Below the pieces are notes generated by a model. The model made no database searches and was not told the origin of the DNA. It worked only from the letters and a program-made list of their open reading frames with translations. Shown in pieces: positions 20,845 through 32,098 of a stretch of 64,000 nucleotides of DNA (position 1 is its first letter; each line of letters starts with the position of its first letter). The DNA comes from Cutaneotrichosporon cavernicola (lineage: Eukaryota; Basidiomycota; Tremellomycetes; Trichosporonales; Trichosporonaceae), in NCBI RefSeq assembly GCF_030864355.1, contig NC_083394.1, positions 682,001-746,000 of the forward strand, written 5' to 3'. The translations under genes and the position numbers were made by a program.

Positions 20845-22945
20845 TTATGAATCGCCAGCAATCGCGCAGGCGACCTTGGATCGGGCGCGTAGTTTGGCGC
20901 CAAACATGACGATGAGGGTGGGACAGGCAGCGAGGGCGAGGGCGCAGCTCGCCACTACTGTTGAGGCGATAGGATACCCGAGATTGATGTACATGGCTCT
21001 CGCGAAGAGGGGGAACGTTGACGAGAGGAGGTTGCGCATAAAGCTCTGGCTTGCCTGCGCCGAGGATGAATATGTCTCGTACGCGTCGGCGAGGTACGTG
21101 AACACGCTCGAGTACATGACGTAGACGCCCCAGTAGGAGAGGCTGAGGAAAGTTGCCGGTAGCATCCAGTGGAACTGGGGCTGCCCAGTCCACGCGTAGA
21201 TGAACATGCAGATGGGGAAGAGGAGGCCCGCCGTCGAGGCCCAATACAGCCTCACCTCTGGGGCAGCCTTACCGGTCGGGCTTTTCCCGCACGCTTTCTG
21301 GTACAGGTATTCCTGGTGGTAATTTGAGATGAACCCCAGAACACCTCCAATGGCGACGGTAATCTCAGACACGCCAACCAGTCCCGGATTATCGGTATAC
21401 TGTCCAAAGACAAGCAGGACCGAAGACGTGCCGAGGAACACGGCGCCCCATGCGAATCCGATCCAAAGCGATATGGCCGTGACGATCGGTTCTGTGAAGA
21501 GGTACTGTAATGGCCTAACGGCCGATACCATCATCATCTGCCGCACGCTCCTCTTCTGCGTCTGTGATGGTGCGATGTGTTTGATTCCTGTTTCTTTGGA
21601 TATTTTGAGCGCTCTTCTTTCCAATAATACGTCGGCACGAGTTTCGCGAAGGAATAAAGCATTGGCAAACACGGAAACACCAGCGAGAATCGCCTGGATG
21701 CCATAACACCACTGCACGCCGAGGTAGAGGCCGACCCAACCGAAACAGACCCCGCCAAGCGCCTGTGCGACAAAGATGACAATGGCGAGGAGGTTCATCA
21801 CCAGTCCTCTTTCGCGGGCGGCGAACAGGTCAGCAACCGTGCCGCCGACCATCGAGTTGGCGACGGATGAGGCCATGCCCTGGAAGAAGCGGGCGGCGAG
21901 GAGGCCCGAATGCGAGTGGGTCAGGGCCTGGGGGAGGAAGAGGAGGGCGTTGCTGGAGTCAGCGCGACATGAACTGGCCGGCCAAACTCACATCAACGTC
22001 GTTACTTGGTAGATGACGTTCCTGCCAAACAGCTCGCTCATGGGCGCAAGGACCAGAGGGGTGATCGCAATCCCGAAGAGATACATGAACACGCTGAGTG
22101 CGTACCCCACATACGTAGTGTTGAACCACGGCACTCCCCAAGGAGCCATGACGCCGACACTGGTTGCGTTGATAGCCGTCAGGGCCACGAGGTAGTACAG
22201 CACGATGATGGTCGTCCACTTGCGCAGCGGAGACCAGTTTTGCGGGTCCTGGGGTTAGCATTTAGATGGTGTGGCTGATGAAACTGGCTCATCTCATAGG
22301 CATACCCGCACCATCCCGCAGTGAAACCCCAACCGCGCATGGCCGAACCTGGCAAAATCTACACCGTACCAACTCGCTTCCCAACTCTCCACTCACCTCT
22401 GGATCCCCTGGCGCCCAATCGACAATCACGACGCCCTCCATCCCATCGCCGAGGTCGACGGCCGCCGTCTTCTCCACGACCCCTCTCCCGTCCTCTTCGT
22501 GAGTGAGCACGCCCTCGTCTCTAGTCTGGGACCGGATCGCCATCTCGCGCTGCGTTTGTCGCGTGCTCATCCGACTCAGGCGCGACGCCGAGCGTACCAG
22601 AGAATGAAGGCTGGCCCGGGGGGGAGACAGGGAGGGGACGTCGTCCTCGTCGTTCTTCTCGTCGACGGCCTTGTCATCGCGGACGGTCGCCGAAGACGAT
22701 TCGGACATGTTCAGTGTCGGGATGGAGGTTTCAGATGTGGGCCTTGCTCCCACACTCATGGTTGTCAGAGATCCGTGGACTTGGTCTATCATATTAAGAT
22801 TGGCCATCATTTTCTCTGTCTGTCTCAGAGACGGACATGGCCGTGCCGATGTGCCGAGGTCAGGTGAGTGGCTGGGTGAGAGAACCCTGGGCGTAGCCGC
22901 GGGCTGAGTCAGAGTCATGCCAGAGTCGACACTGTAGGAATGCAA
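20845..22945 (-). CDS. DHA1-type MFS drug/polyamine antiporter
   Basis: Major facilitator of the DHA1 (12-span drug:H+ antiporter) family, as in yeast Tpo/Flr1 proteins; plasma-membrane export of drugs or polyamines. A Ser/Thr-rich cytosolic N terminus (about 22390-22945) ends VIVDWAPGDPE. After an intron of about 125 nt it joins DPQNWSPLRKWTTIIVLYYL, a hallmark entry into TM1. Later blocks are LAPMSELFGRNVIYQVTTL (motif A-like loop), GLLAARFFQGMASSVANSMV, GTVADLFAARERGLVMNLLA, ALGGVCFGWVGLYLG and LRETRADVLLERRA. The C terminus reads ARSKVACAIAGDS and stops at 20845. In-frame start candidates are 22945, 22918 and 22811; the outermost is used. The gene is convergent with the Avt1-like gene, with about 165 bp between stops. 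Confidence 0.85.
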
Positions 22946-24040
22946 AGTACCCAGCCGCCATGCTCGACCGGTCGGGCAAGGGATGGCGGAAGTTGGACGG
23001 CTGAAGCAAGATCACGTGGGTTTGGGTCCGTGGCGTCACCGAGTGATGGCGAATGGAATGTGGAATTGCGCAGGTACGCAGCCGCCATCTTCCGCAGTAC
23101 ATGTGCGAGCTCCATGACGTGGTCTGTGCATCTGTCGTGCGCCCGTATGTTCCGCATGCACCCAATGCTTGCTCCGGGTCAGTAGTCAGTTGCCCAAGAT
23201 GTGGATGTGGATGTGGGGATTGTGGATGTGGGGATTGTGGATTGCTTGCTTAGCGAGATTGCGGATACATGTGACGCTGTCGAATGCTCGACTCGTTGGT
23301 TGTTGATTGTTCGTTGACTCGCCTGCTCTTGGATCTTGCATCTCATGCCGAGTCGACGGTGAGTCAGACTAGTCCCCGACTCGTGTGTGATGTGCTTGCT
23401 GTCGGCATGTGTTTTCTCGGCTCGTGGAGGTCTTGCACTGGCATGATGGCCTCACCAAACTGAAGTCTTGCTGTGGCCTCACCAAACTGAAGTCTTGCTG
23501 AACGCACCAGGGCGTCCCCTGCAGGCCTCGCATGCACGCGCCGCAGCGAGGCTCCGTTTGCCGGCCGCCGGTTACATGTACCGAGGACGTGTCGCGATGA
23601 GCAGTTGAGCCTCGAGCCAGCCAGCTATCTGCTAACTGCTAACTCGCTAATTGACCCTTGACCCGAAAGCAGGGGGCTTGGGTTGGTACTTGCTGTTCGG
23701 ACCGCCGCCCCAGACCAGACGAGGGTTATGGTGGAATCCTACGACTGTGATTTGACAGTTGAGCCTTGTGGTAATTCAGAGCCAGCGCATTCCTACCTTC
23801 CTTTGTAGCGTGCCCCAAGCAATCCGCTCAAAACAGCCCCAGATCCGCACCGCCTGTTACCTTCCTCGCTCTATACTGGACCAGCCATTCAGGAGCAACC
23901 AAACTGGCCCAACTGGCCCAACTGGCCTACCTTGCCTAGCTGGCACAACTGGCCAGCTCCCAGATGGACCGCTTACTTTCCTCCGGTGATGCATACGTCT
24001 CGCTCTTCGTAGTTTCCGTTCTCACCATCTTCCTTCCGTA
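22946..24040. other. Divergent intergenic region rich in short repeats
   Basis: About 1.1 kb between the antiporter (minus) and biotin synthase (plus). It holds a GTGGAT/GTGGGGATT mini-repeat (about 23199-23243), a perfect 27-bp tandem duplication (23447-23500) and AACTGGCCC repeated three times (about 23902-23928) close to the biotin-synthase promoter. A CACGTG lies near 23013. No gene is supported. Confidence 0.5.
23447..23500. repeat. Perfect 27-bp tandem duplication
   Basis: Two exact adjacent copies (23447-23473 and 23474-23500), each starting TGGCCTCACCAAAC and ending AAGTCTTGCTG. The exactness implies a recent event. Confidence 0.9.
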
Positions 24041-25304
24041 ATGGCCGCCCTCCGTACCCTCCGAGCCCGCGCCCTCGTCGTTCCCCGCCTTGCGCGTGGT
24101 CACGCCGTCGCCGTCGAAGCCCGCACTGCTCCGCCAGCCGACGGCGCAGTCCGTAACGACTGGAGCCGGGCCGAGGTGCAGCGTATCTTTGACGGGCCCC
24201 TCATGGAGACCATCTTCCGTGCAGCCAGTGTCCATCGCTTGCACCACGACCCAAGCCGTATCCAGCTGTGCACCCTCATGAACATCAAGAGTGAGTCGAG
24301 GGACGGGCACTAGACCGCCCGCCCCTGTCAAGTTTACTTGCCGATCCGCCGCTTCGTAGTTTCGCAACCCAGAACTAATTTCAGCCGGCGGATGCACCGA
24401 GGATTGCAAGTACTGTTCCCAGTCGTCGTCGTATAAGACGCAGACCAAGGCGTCTCGCCTCGTCGACATTGAGCCGGTCCTCGAAGCCGCGCGGCAGGCA
24501 AAGGCAAACGGCTCGACCCGCTTCTGTATGGGTGCAGCGTGGCGTGACCTCGCCGGCCGCAAGAGCGGTTTCGAGAAGATCCTCACCATGGTCCGCGAGG
24601 TCCGCGGTATGGACATGGAGGTGTGCACTACCCTCGGGATGCTTAGTCCCGACCAAGCGCGGCGGCTCAAGGAGGCCGGTCTCAGTGCATACAACCACAA
24701 CCTCGACACGAGCCGCGAGTTCTACCCCAAAGTCATCACTACACGCAGCTACGACGAGCGACTTGACACGATTGCAGCGGTACGCGACGCAGGCATCTCG
24801 GTGTGCTCGGGCGGTATCCTGGGACTTGGGGAGAAGGACGAGGATCGCGTCGGACTTATTTGGCAAGTTGGAAACATGGGCGAACACCCTGAGAGCTTCC
24901 CCGTCAACACGCTTGTGCCTATTGAAGGGACGCCGCTTGAGAACAACGACGTGAGCCACTCCTCAGTTCAGCTAAGAATGGACTAATCCCAGCCGGTCCA
25001 GGTCCACACCGTGCTCCGCACGATCGCGACGGCCCGCATCGTCCTTCCCAAGACGATTATCCGCCTCGCCGCCGGCCGCCACACGTTCTCCGAGACCGAG
25101 CAGGCAATGGCGTTCATGGCCGGCGCCAACGCCATCTTTACAGGCGAGACTATGCTGACTACCCCTTGCACTGGGTGGGACGTCGACAAGGCCATGCTCG
25201 ACCGCTGGGGTCTGCGTGGTATGCGTTCGTTCGAGGACGCCGAGAGTGTCGAGGTGCTTGACAAGGCTGCCACGACCGAGGCCGAGGCGTCGGTTGCGCC
25301 CTAG
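24041..25304 (+). CDS. BIO2: Biotin synthase (radical SAM), mitochondrial
   Basis: Biotin synthase, which inserts sulfur into dethiobiotin in the last step of biotin synthesis; mitochondrial in fungi. Exons 24041-24290, 24385-24950 and 24993-25304 sum to 1128 nt, or 375 residues. The N terminus ([20 protein letters not shown]) is Arg/Ala-rich without acids, as expected for a matrix presequence. The radical-SAM cluster motif CTEDCKYC (C-x3-C-x2-C) is intact, preceded by [11 protein letters not shown]. Other family motifs are [64 protein letters not shown] and [12 protein letters not shown]. The upstream gene is divergent and no other biotin genes are adjacent, so it is not part of a BIO cluster here. 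Confidence 0.95.
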
Positions 25305-25748
25305 TCAGATAGCCAAACAAAAAAAGCATGGCTGGATATAGTAGATAGCATGGAGAGAAGATGCAAAAGTGCGGGAACCTGTCCCTGGCGACTTGCATGC
25401 AAAACTGCTGCCCCGCTCTGACCGCCTTGCATCGTCATTCCACGCGACGAGTGACCAGAGTTGATGAGTTGTGATGCAAGGTTGATGATGGAAAAGAGAT
25501 CAGATCATGCTCACGTGATATTGATGGATCGATTCGTTACACTTCAAGATCATTTAGATGTTGACACGATCTCACAAGTTAAGTGGTGATCCGTGCCTGT
25601 AATCATCCCGCGACAGACTTGCTCTTTGACATCTCTTGAAGTGCATGCATAGACATAGACCTCGATTCATCTTAACCATCGTCTACTCTTACACGTCCTC
25701 GACACCTAGTATCTCGTCTCTGGTCTATCAATCTGGTTTCGGAGAGCG
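25305..25748. promoter_or_regulatory. Intergenic region upstream of the FHA gene
   Basis: About 440 bp with the biotin-synthase 3' end and the FHA-gene promoter. A CACGTG occurs at about 25513. No gene is supported. Confidence 0.45.
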
Positions 25749-27284
25749 ATGACGCCCCTCTCCTTCTTTCCTCTGGGTCCGACCCGCACCATCCCAGTCA
25801 CAAAGCATGTCCGCACCAACTCGCACAATGTTGTGCCCGTAAAGCGCTCGCGCCCCTCAACTCTGTCAACCCCGTCGTCGCCGAATGCGAAGAAACGCGC
25901 CCTCACAATTGACAAGCTCACCCCGGCGCCATCGAGCGATGGGCCCGCCCCTGGCATGGTGGCGTTCAAGGTCCCGGCCGTTCCGGCCCTGCCCACTCAC
26001 ATGGCATCGGCACCACCCACACCCTCCACCTCCACCATTGCTGCATCCTCCTCTCCTCGCCATCGCCATCCCGCCACTTCTCCAACCCGCCGTCCGCCCG
26101 CAATGAAGGTGCGGCTGGTGGACGGCGAGACCCTCGTCTTTGGTCGGCACCACGTGCGTAATCGCCCTGCTGTGTCCGCGCCACCTCCGGCTATAGTTGA
26201 GAAACTCACATACCCAACCAATCCCGCCCGTACAATTGTTCTTGACCGCGGCGCATCACACGCATCCCGCGTGCATGCTGCCGCCGAGCTTCTCCCCACC
26301 ACTCCACCCCAGATACGTCTTGTGGTCGTCGGCCAGAATGGACTGCGTATCCGTATTCCCGGCGGCAAATATCGCCGTATCAGCGCAGGCAATGTGCGCA
26401 CCTTCCCCGCCGCCGCGTTCGAGATCGAGTTCTATGGCGCTGCCGTGTCGCTATCCCTTGAAGACCCCGATGAGACAGACGAGGAACTGTTCACACCCCC
26501 TATGCTCCCAGTCGAACCTGTTGTGCAAACCGCGCCGTCTCCCCTCTCTCTCCCGCCTTCATCGCCGCCACGCCCGGCGATGAGCTCGCCCGCGCCGTAC
26601 CTCGGCGACCTCGACGACGAGATGGACGTCGAGGTCCCTACGCCAGCCCCCACACCGTTAATGTCGCGCATCGAACCGACGCCAAAGGAGAGCCCGCAAA
26701 GCGAGCGCTCCTCCTCACCTCTCTCTGATATTGACGACGAGCCCACCCCAATTCAACCCACCCCAATCCCAGCCATGACGCCGGCGCCAGCAGCCATTGC
26801 AGTCAAGCAAGAGATGTTAGATGACAAGCCAGTCACGGTCATTCCCTTGAAGCGGGCGCATACGCCCAAGTCGCGCGCCCCCACACCCCCTCCCCCTGCC
26901 CCCGCCCCAGAGGGGTTGGACATGCCAGCCCTCCTGGCGTCGACCGTAGTCTTCTCCGGCTCGTCCAAGCTCTCCCTCCCCGACCTGGTCAAAAGCTTAC
27001 TTGAGAGTCAACCCAACATGCGCGTACATGGCGACGAGGCCGCGTGGGGTGTCTGGGCGGCAGCCGAGCTGGCCGTCAACCCCATGTTTGGCAAGATTAC
27101 GCGTAACGGCCGCGACAGTAGCGGCAAGCCGCTCGAGCCGCACTATTACTACAACCCGGCCAATGACCCTGATCCGGCGCGGGCCAGCCAGCTCGCCGGC
27201 CTCGTTAGGCCCTTACGCGCGACGCAGCGGGGTGGTGGAAGGGCCATTGATTGGCGTCCCGTTGGGCCTGGGCGGCGGCGGTAG
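25749..27284 (+). CDS. FHA-domain protein, Tos4/Plm2-like
   Basis: Single-exon gene for 511 residues. A phosphothreonine-binding FHA domain spans about residues 119-240: VRLVDGETLVFGRHH, RTIVLDRGASHASRVHAAAE (the Ser-x-x-His type core), LVVVGQNGLRIRI and FPAAAFEIEFYG. The rest is a Pro/Ser/Thr-rich disordered linker and a conserved C-terminal block at about 405-505 (LPDLVKSLLESQP, FGKITRNGRDSSGKPLEPHY, then a Tyr-rich segment). To my recollection this FHA plus C-terminal block is the layout of fungal Tos4/Plm2 relatives, chromatin-associated factors acting in the G1/S and replication-checkpoint response. Function is inferred from that family; sequence similarity outside the two blocks is low. 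It is intronless while most neighbours are split. Confidence 0.72.
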   Translation: MTPLSFFPLGPTRTIPVTKHVRTNSHNVVPVKRSRPSTLSTPSSPNAKKRALTIDKLTPAPSSDGPAPGMVAFKVPAVPALPTHMASAPPTPSTSTIAASSSPRHRHPATSPTRRPPAMKVRLVDGETLVFGRHHVRNRPAVSAPPPAIVEKLTYPTNPARTIVLDRGASHASRVHAAAELLPTTPPQIRLVVVGQNGLRIRIPGGKYRRISAGNVRTFPAAAFEIEFYGAAVSLSLEDPDETDEELFTPPMLPVEPVVQTAPSPLSLPPSSPPRPAMSSPAPYLGDLDDEMDVEVPTPAPTPLMSRIEPTPKESPQSERSSSPLSDIDDEPTPIQPTPIPAMTPAPAAIAVKQEMLDDKPVTVIPLKRAHTPKSRAPTPPPPAPAPEGLDMPALLASTVVFSGSSKLSLPDLVKSLLESQPNMRVHGDEAAWGVWAAAELAVNPMFGKITRNGRDSSGKPLEPHYYYNPANDPDPARASQLAGLVRPLRATQRGGGRAIDWRPVGPGRRR

Positions 27285-27710
27285 GTTGTGTTGGGTCAGG
27301 CCAGGTGTAGAGCAAGTGTTGTAGCATAGCGGAATCCATGCATTGTGTCTGTCTCGTCGATCGTGGACCATGTCGCAGCGCCAAGTTGCGGGCCGCCAGG
27401 CCAGGCTGCTCCATGCGCTGCAAGCTGGTGCGAGGCCGGACAGCCACACGGAACATGTGCATTTGGATGAGATGGGTGAAAACGGCCTAGTTCGAAAGCT
27501 CTATGCGCGTAAATCGCCAATCGCCAAATCGCCTACGCCTACTGCCTCTCATACACCAGAAGACGCTGTGAGCGTTCTGAATACTGAGTGACGAGCGTCG
27601 TGAAAGGCACTGGAGACTTTGAGAATACATTTCCGCTCATGTGCCAGTCTCCAGTCTACACTGTCGTACGTCGCGATCATGTTTTTCTTTGGCTGCAACT
27701 GAACGGATGG
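27285..27710. other. Intergenic region, convergent gene ends
   Basis: About 425 bp between the FHA gene (plus) and the ACT-domain gene (minus). Nothing convincing seen. Confidence 0.45.
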
Positions 27711-28511
27711 CTAGACCCACTGCCAGCCATCAGCCGACAGCGCCTCCTTGGCCTTATCGAGGGTATCGTTCGTGACGAGGATATAGTCCGTGTCCCTGGC
27801 ATCAGTGGGCAGGCTCGACATTATCTGCCAGAGAATCCAAATCACTCACCATGTGGAGATGGTGAAGATCGAGATGGAGGCTTCCTTGAGCACGCGGGCG
27901 ATCTCGGAGAGCACGCCGACCATGTCTGCGGTTAGCACAGTAGGTAGGCTGGACTTGGCGAGACTTGTCCGAGACGGAGAGCGAGAGCGAGAGCGGCCAA
28001 GAGCCAAGGGATTGAATGGGATTGAATGACGTTGAGCTTGGGCTGACAAGCCTCAGTCACGCCGTACTGGCATCACTAGGCGCCGTTGTTACCATCACCA
28101 TCACCGTTCCTTGACTCCACTCCGTTCCTAACTCTGTCCCCGGAGAATGACCACGTCGCCGATGAGGAACGGCGGAGCGCTCCCGCACGTCGACACACAT
28201 GATCATGCCAGCTACGCCCCACACTCACGGTGCTCCAGCGGCCCACTGACACGGATAGCCGTCCACGGTCCGCCACAGTGCTCCTCTGCCGACTTGGGCA
28301 TGCCGGCCGCCTCGGGGGCGTCTTTTGCCGCGACGATGGATACCTCGCGCGGGGTGCGCGAGACGGTGACAAAGGTGTCTACGGCATCGAAGAGCGCTCC
28401 GGGAACAGGAGTGTTGCGCGGGAAACGGAAGACGTAGAGGGCTTCCTTGTGGGTCTGGAGGTGGAGGGCGCGGTCCGTCTTGTCGAGCGCAAAAGAGCCG
28501 TTCGCTGACAT
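27711..28511 (-). CDS. ACT-domain amino-acid-binding-like protein (COG3603/CASTOR-like)
   Basis: Small protein built from ACT-type ligand-binding folds. The start ATG at 28511 gives MSANGSFALDKTDRALHLQT and then ALYVFRFPRNTPVPGALFDA. Next are TFVTVSRTPREVSIVAA, GPWTAIRVSGPLEH, DMVGVLSEIARVLKEASISI followed by FTISTW, and after another intron TDYILVTNDTLDKAKEALSA ending DGWQWV at 27711. The TRT.. E.S.V, WRxxRVxGPL, GVLxxIAxxLxxAxIxIFxxSTxxTDYxLV pattern matches COG3603 ACT proteins, relatives of the animal arginine sensor CASTOR. These bind amino acids or act as regulatory modules; the fungal role is not known to me. Introns fall at about 27798-27850, 27924-28228 (one or more) by GT..AG signals. 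Confidence 0.75.
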
Positions 28512-28770
28512 GATGTTTGTGGGGATCGGAGAGTCGAGGAATAGTCAGGGAGAGAATTAGGAACAGGGGATTTGGAAACTGACATTCGATCAAATGTCGG
28601 TCACTTTGAATCCGGGAAACGCTTAGCCGGCTCCAATGTGGAGAGAGGCACTCCCAATTACAGGCACGCCACATGGCCCATATCAGTTGAGCAATCGAGG
28701 TATGAAGAGGTAAGCGAGGCAACCGATCAGAGCCAGGCATCAATATCACAATGGAGGCGACATCTACAGG

Positions 28771-30739
28771 TTACTTGCTCGGACCACCATCCTTGTCCTT
28801 GTCCTTGTTCAGGCGGTTCATGAGCACCTGGTACTCGCGGTTGGATTTCTGCTTGTCGCTCGCGTTGCGCTGCAGAGCACTCATATCAACGCCCTCCTGG
28901 ACTGCAAGGCCCTGTGCCGCGCGCCAACGCGCTTTCGAGGCCCGCATCGCATCCGCCTTGGAACCTGCCTCGTCCGCATCGAGGAAGCCGCGCAGGTCCG
29001 TAATGGCCGACGATGCCAGAGGCTGCAGCCGCGTCACGGGTCCCTCGTCGTCACTCTCCGGTGTCGGAGACCGCTCAAACGGCAGCGTCTGTTGCAGCAG
29101 GGGCGTGGGCGAGCGCGAGGGTGAGCGCAAGCGTGGACGTCGAGGCGAGCGCACAGGCGAGAGCGACCGAGTGCGAGTGCGTGCGCGGGCCCCGCGGTCC
29201 GCGCGTACATCGCCCCGATCCCGATACCGGGGCGATCTCGAGCGCGAGGTTGACTCGGGTCTGTTCCTGCGCTCGTGTGCTCGACCCAATCCGCCCCGAC
29301 CACCGTGCCTGTCGTAATCTCGGTCTTGCCTGTATCGGCCTCCATCGTCGTACCGCCGGCTGCGGTCATCCCGGTAGTCGCGGTCTTTGCGGTCCCAGCT
29401 GCGCTCACGCCGCCGGTCATAATCGTAGTCGTCGTGGCCTCCTCGGTCGCGCTCGCTGTAACCATATCTCGCACGTTCCGGGTAATCCCCGTAAGAGCGT
29501 TCGCGATATCCGCGGGACCAAGAACGTGACCTGGAGTATGATCGAGAACGTGATGGGGACCGATAGCGATTTTGACTTTCGTGGCGCACCTCTCCCTCAG
29601 AATATGACCTCGACCTCGAACGCCCACGATCGCGTGAGTATGAGCGTGAGTATGAGCGCTGACGAGAGCGTGAACGCGAGCGTGACCGGCCACGAGGTTC
29701 GTCGACGTCCATTTGCCCCTCCTCATCCGAGTCGTCGTCGTCGCTGTCGTCTTCCTCGTCCTCGCGACCTGCTTTGAGGTCGTACTCGCCGGCGTCCGCA
29801 AAGATATCGTCCTCATCTTCTGGATTAGGAGGTGGAGGCGGCTTGACAGGCGACCGGGCGCGCGGCGCTGGCTGGCCGACCTTGTCCTCGCGGACAACCT
29901 CGCGTGCAGCGGCCTTGCTCTTCTTCCTGCTCTTCTCCACGGGCGCTGCTTCCTCCTTCCCAATACTCTTGAACTGACGTTAGCTCACGCCACTGACAGC
30001 TCTCACCTTGTTCCCCTTCTTCTTCTCCTTGTTCACCTCGACGGCATTCTCCTTGTCGCTGTCCTTGCCCTTGATGCCCTGTCCCAACTGCTCGAGCTCA
30101 TCCTCCATCCCTGCTGCCGTCTCCGACTCGATCTCGGCCTTGCGGCGGGCGAGCAGCGCATAGTCCAGACCCTTGACGAGGACAGAATGCTCAGCGTCAC
30201 CGCCGAGATACTCCCGCTGTGCCTCGACCTTTCATTGTTAGAGCACACCTCGGACGGCACATGACTCGAACCTACTTTGTCGGCGTCGTCGCCTGCCTCG
30301 GCCTTGCGCCTTTCAAATTCCTCGAGCAGGTGCTCCACCTATTCGCGTCAGCCAGAGTCCGAGCCGCCTAACCTTCGCTTACCTCCTTATACTCGCCGTC
30401 ACCTCCTGCCCGGCGGATCGCTGCGCGGTCCTTGTACCTTGGCTCTTGGACCTTCCTCGCCTGAGAGCGGGGAGCGAAAGTGGGGCCACTACTTTCCTCC
30501 GCGGCTCGATCCTTCTCAGGCTCCTTCTTTGACCTTGACCGTTAATCATGACTCCAAGCACGGGTGGGCGAGGCTACTCACCCAGGTTTGGGTTTGGTTC
30601 CCCACCCGCGCTTTGGTGGAGCGCGGCCCAGAACAGCTCCGGAGCGCGAAGACCCGCCCTCTCGCGGCTTTGAGAGCAAGGACCGGAAAGCGTCCTAAAT
30701 GTCAGTAGGGTTAGGGGATGTAATGCTTGCCTGGTCCAT
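28771..30739 (-). CDS. Spliceosomal protein RED/IK homologue with RS domain
   Basis: Homologue of RED (IK), a component of the activated spliceosome that works with SMU1. The start is a 9-nt exon (30731-30739, ATGGACCAG) joined through a 36-nt GC-AG intron (30695-30730) to DAFRSLLSKPREGGSSRSGA. The RED N-domain follows: EPRYKDRAAIRR, then EAQREYLGGDAEHSVLVKGL and DYALLARRKAEIES, matching the family's YLGGDxxHTxLVKGLDFALL. A Lys/Glu-rich stretch, an acidic patch (about 29720-29760) and a long Arg/Ser/Tyr/Asp-rich region with RSRSRSR repeats (about 29130-29690) come next. The C-terminal block (DLRGFLDADEAGSKADAMRA .. NREYQVLMNRLNK) ends at 28771. The RS region is longer than I expect in RED proteins. 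Confidence 0.82.
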
Positions 30740-32098
30740 GACTCTGGGTGTCTTTGGGGTGTGGGTCAGTGGTGCTCTGTGTCGCTTGATGGTGGAGTGT
30801 ACATTGTCACAACAAAGTCTGGGTGGCGGATTGTTGCCACGTGGAAACGGGATTAATGTGGGGAAAATATTTTGATTTTGAACTAGCTGTTAATCTGTAA
30901 TCTGTAATCTTTTGGGGCCAAGTTCATGTTGTAACAACGTGATCGGTGCGAAACCAACCATGTCGGAAAGAGCAGTCGGCATGTCCGCACCTTGCCGCAG
31001 TCTACATCCGAATCTCATTCCGAGCTTAACGTGCAGTATCAACCGGTGTCCAACAAGCCGGAGCGCTATATCATAGCGCTACGCGCTGGGCTGATCAATC
31101 ATAATGCCTGATCGAACAATCACGGCTTCGGAGCAGAGGGTCACCCAAAGGCGCAGGCACGACACTTTTTGGCGTCATGGTGGCTGCGGCATGAACCGGC
31201 GGCCTTGGAGTTGGGGGGAGGGGGGGGGAAACTGCGGAGAACCGGAGGGGGCTAACAGGCTGCCAAAGGGCAAGGTAACAGGTTGGGCGGGAAGGCTGAC
31301 GGCCAAAGCCAAGGGCGACTGCCCTGTAGTTGAGACCCAGTGCTGGCTTTGGCTCATTGTGCTGGCGTGATCAGAGGGTTGGTGGCAGGCTGAGTGCCTC
31401 GGGTGAGAGACTGAGATTGAGTGGCCGGTCCGGGACATCTCGGTGGAAGGCAGCCCCGGGTCAATGTAGGTTAGATGAACCGAAGTGGTGAATCGTCCAT
31501 GCTCGTCCACTTAGCTTTGTTGATTCAACGGTCTTTACTTGAGCCGCTTGGCTTGACCGCTTGATCCCCCTCATAACCCGCATGACAGAGAGGCATCGGA
31601 AGTACATCCAGGGTAAACATCAACTGAGCCTGGGAAACCGATGCTGACTCCAAGCTCAAACGTCACACGCCCTGCATCTGTGCACCCAGTGTCCAGTGTC
31701 CACGTCGACGTGGTAACCTGGCTAAGTTGAGCGGAATCAAGGGGGGAATAGAGTAATTAGAGGGGAGGGCTCTGATGAGAAATCATGTTGCAGTTCCCCA
31801 GTACGGTTGTCATTGAGAAATGAGAAGCGGTTGAGCCGGACTAGTAAAGTGTCAGGGTCCGAACCATATGTCTTTTTGTGGTTGGTTCAAGGCAGTGGAG
31901 CCCAGCTAACCGACCATCCGACAAGTTGATAACCGAAGGTTGCCCCACAATACAACCTACATAGCAGACTGTACAACCAACTCTTTTGCAACCACGCGGA
32001 CATTCCCATTGAGCCTTTGGAATCACATCACATACTATAAAGACCCAATCCTCCCCCGCATCTCTTTTCCCCATTCTCCACAAAACATCACAATAACA
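30740..32098. other. Divergent intergenic region, RED / aldehyde dehydrogenase
   Basis: About 1.36 kb. It includes a CACGTG at about 30839 near the RED start, a near-palindrome around 31065-31083 (AGCGCTATATCATAGCGCT), a G-rich run at about 31211-31229 and the aldehyde-dehydrogenase TATA box. No gene is supported. Confidence 0.5.
32036..32042 (+). promoter_or_regulatory. TATA box of the aldehyde dehydrogenase gene
   Basis: TATAAAG lies 57 bp before the start codon, followed by a C/T-rich leader and an A-rich context (CAATAACAATGG) right before the ATG, the arrangement of a strongly expressed fungal gene. The gene body also shows heavy preference for C-ending codons. Confidence 0.65.

Noticed and set aside
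28751..29777. Long plus-strand frames opposite the RED gene
   Set aside because: Antisense of the RS-repeat region; low-complexity composition explains the open frames.
27711..30739. Idea that the whole window is one nutrient-signalling cluster
   Set aside because: Nutrient-linked genes are interspersed with unrelated housekeeping genes on both strands, so co-location is most likely incidental.
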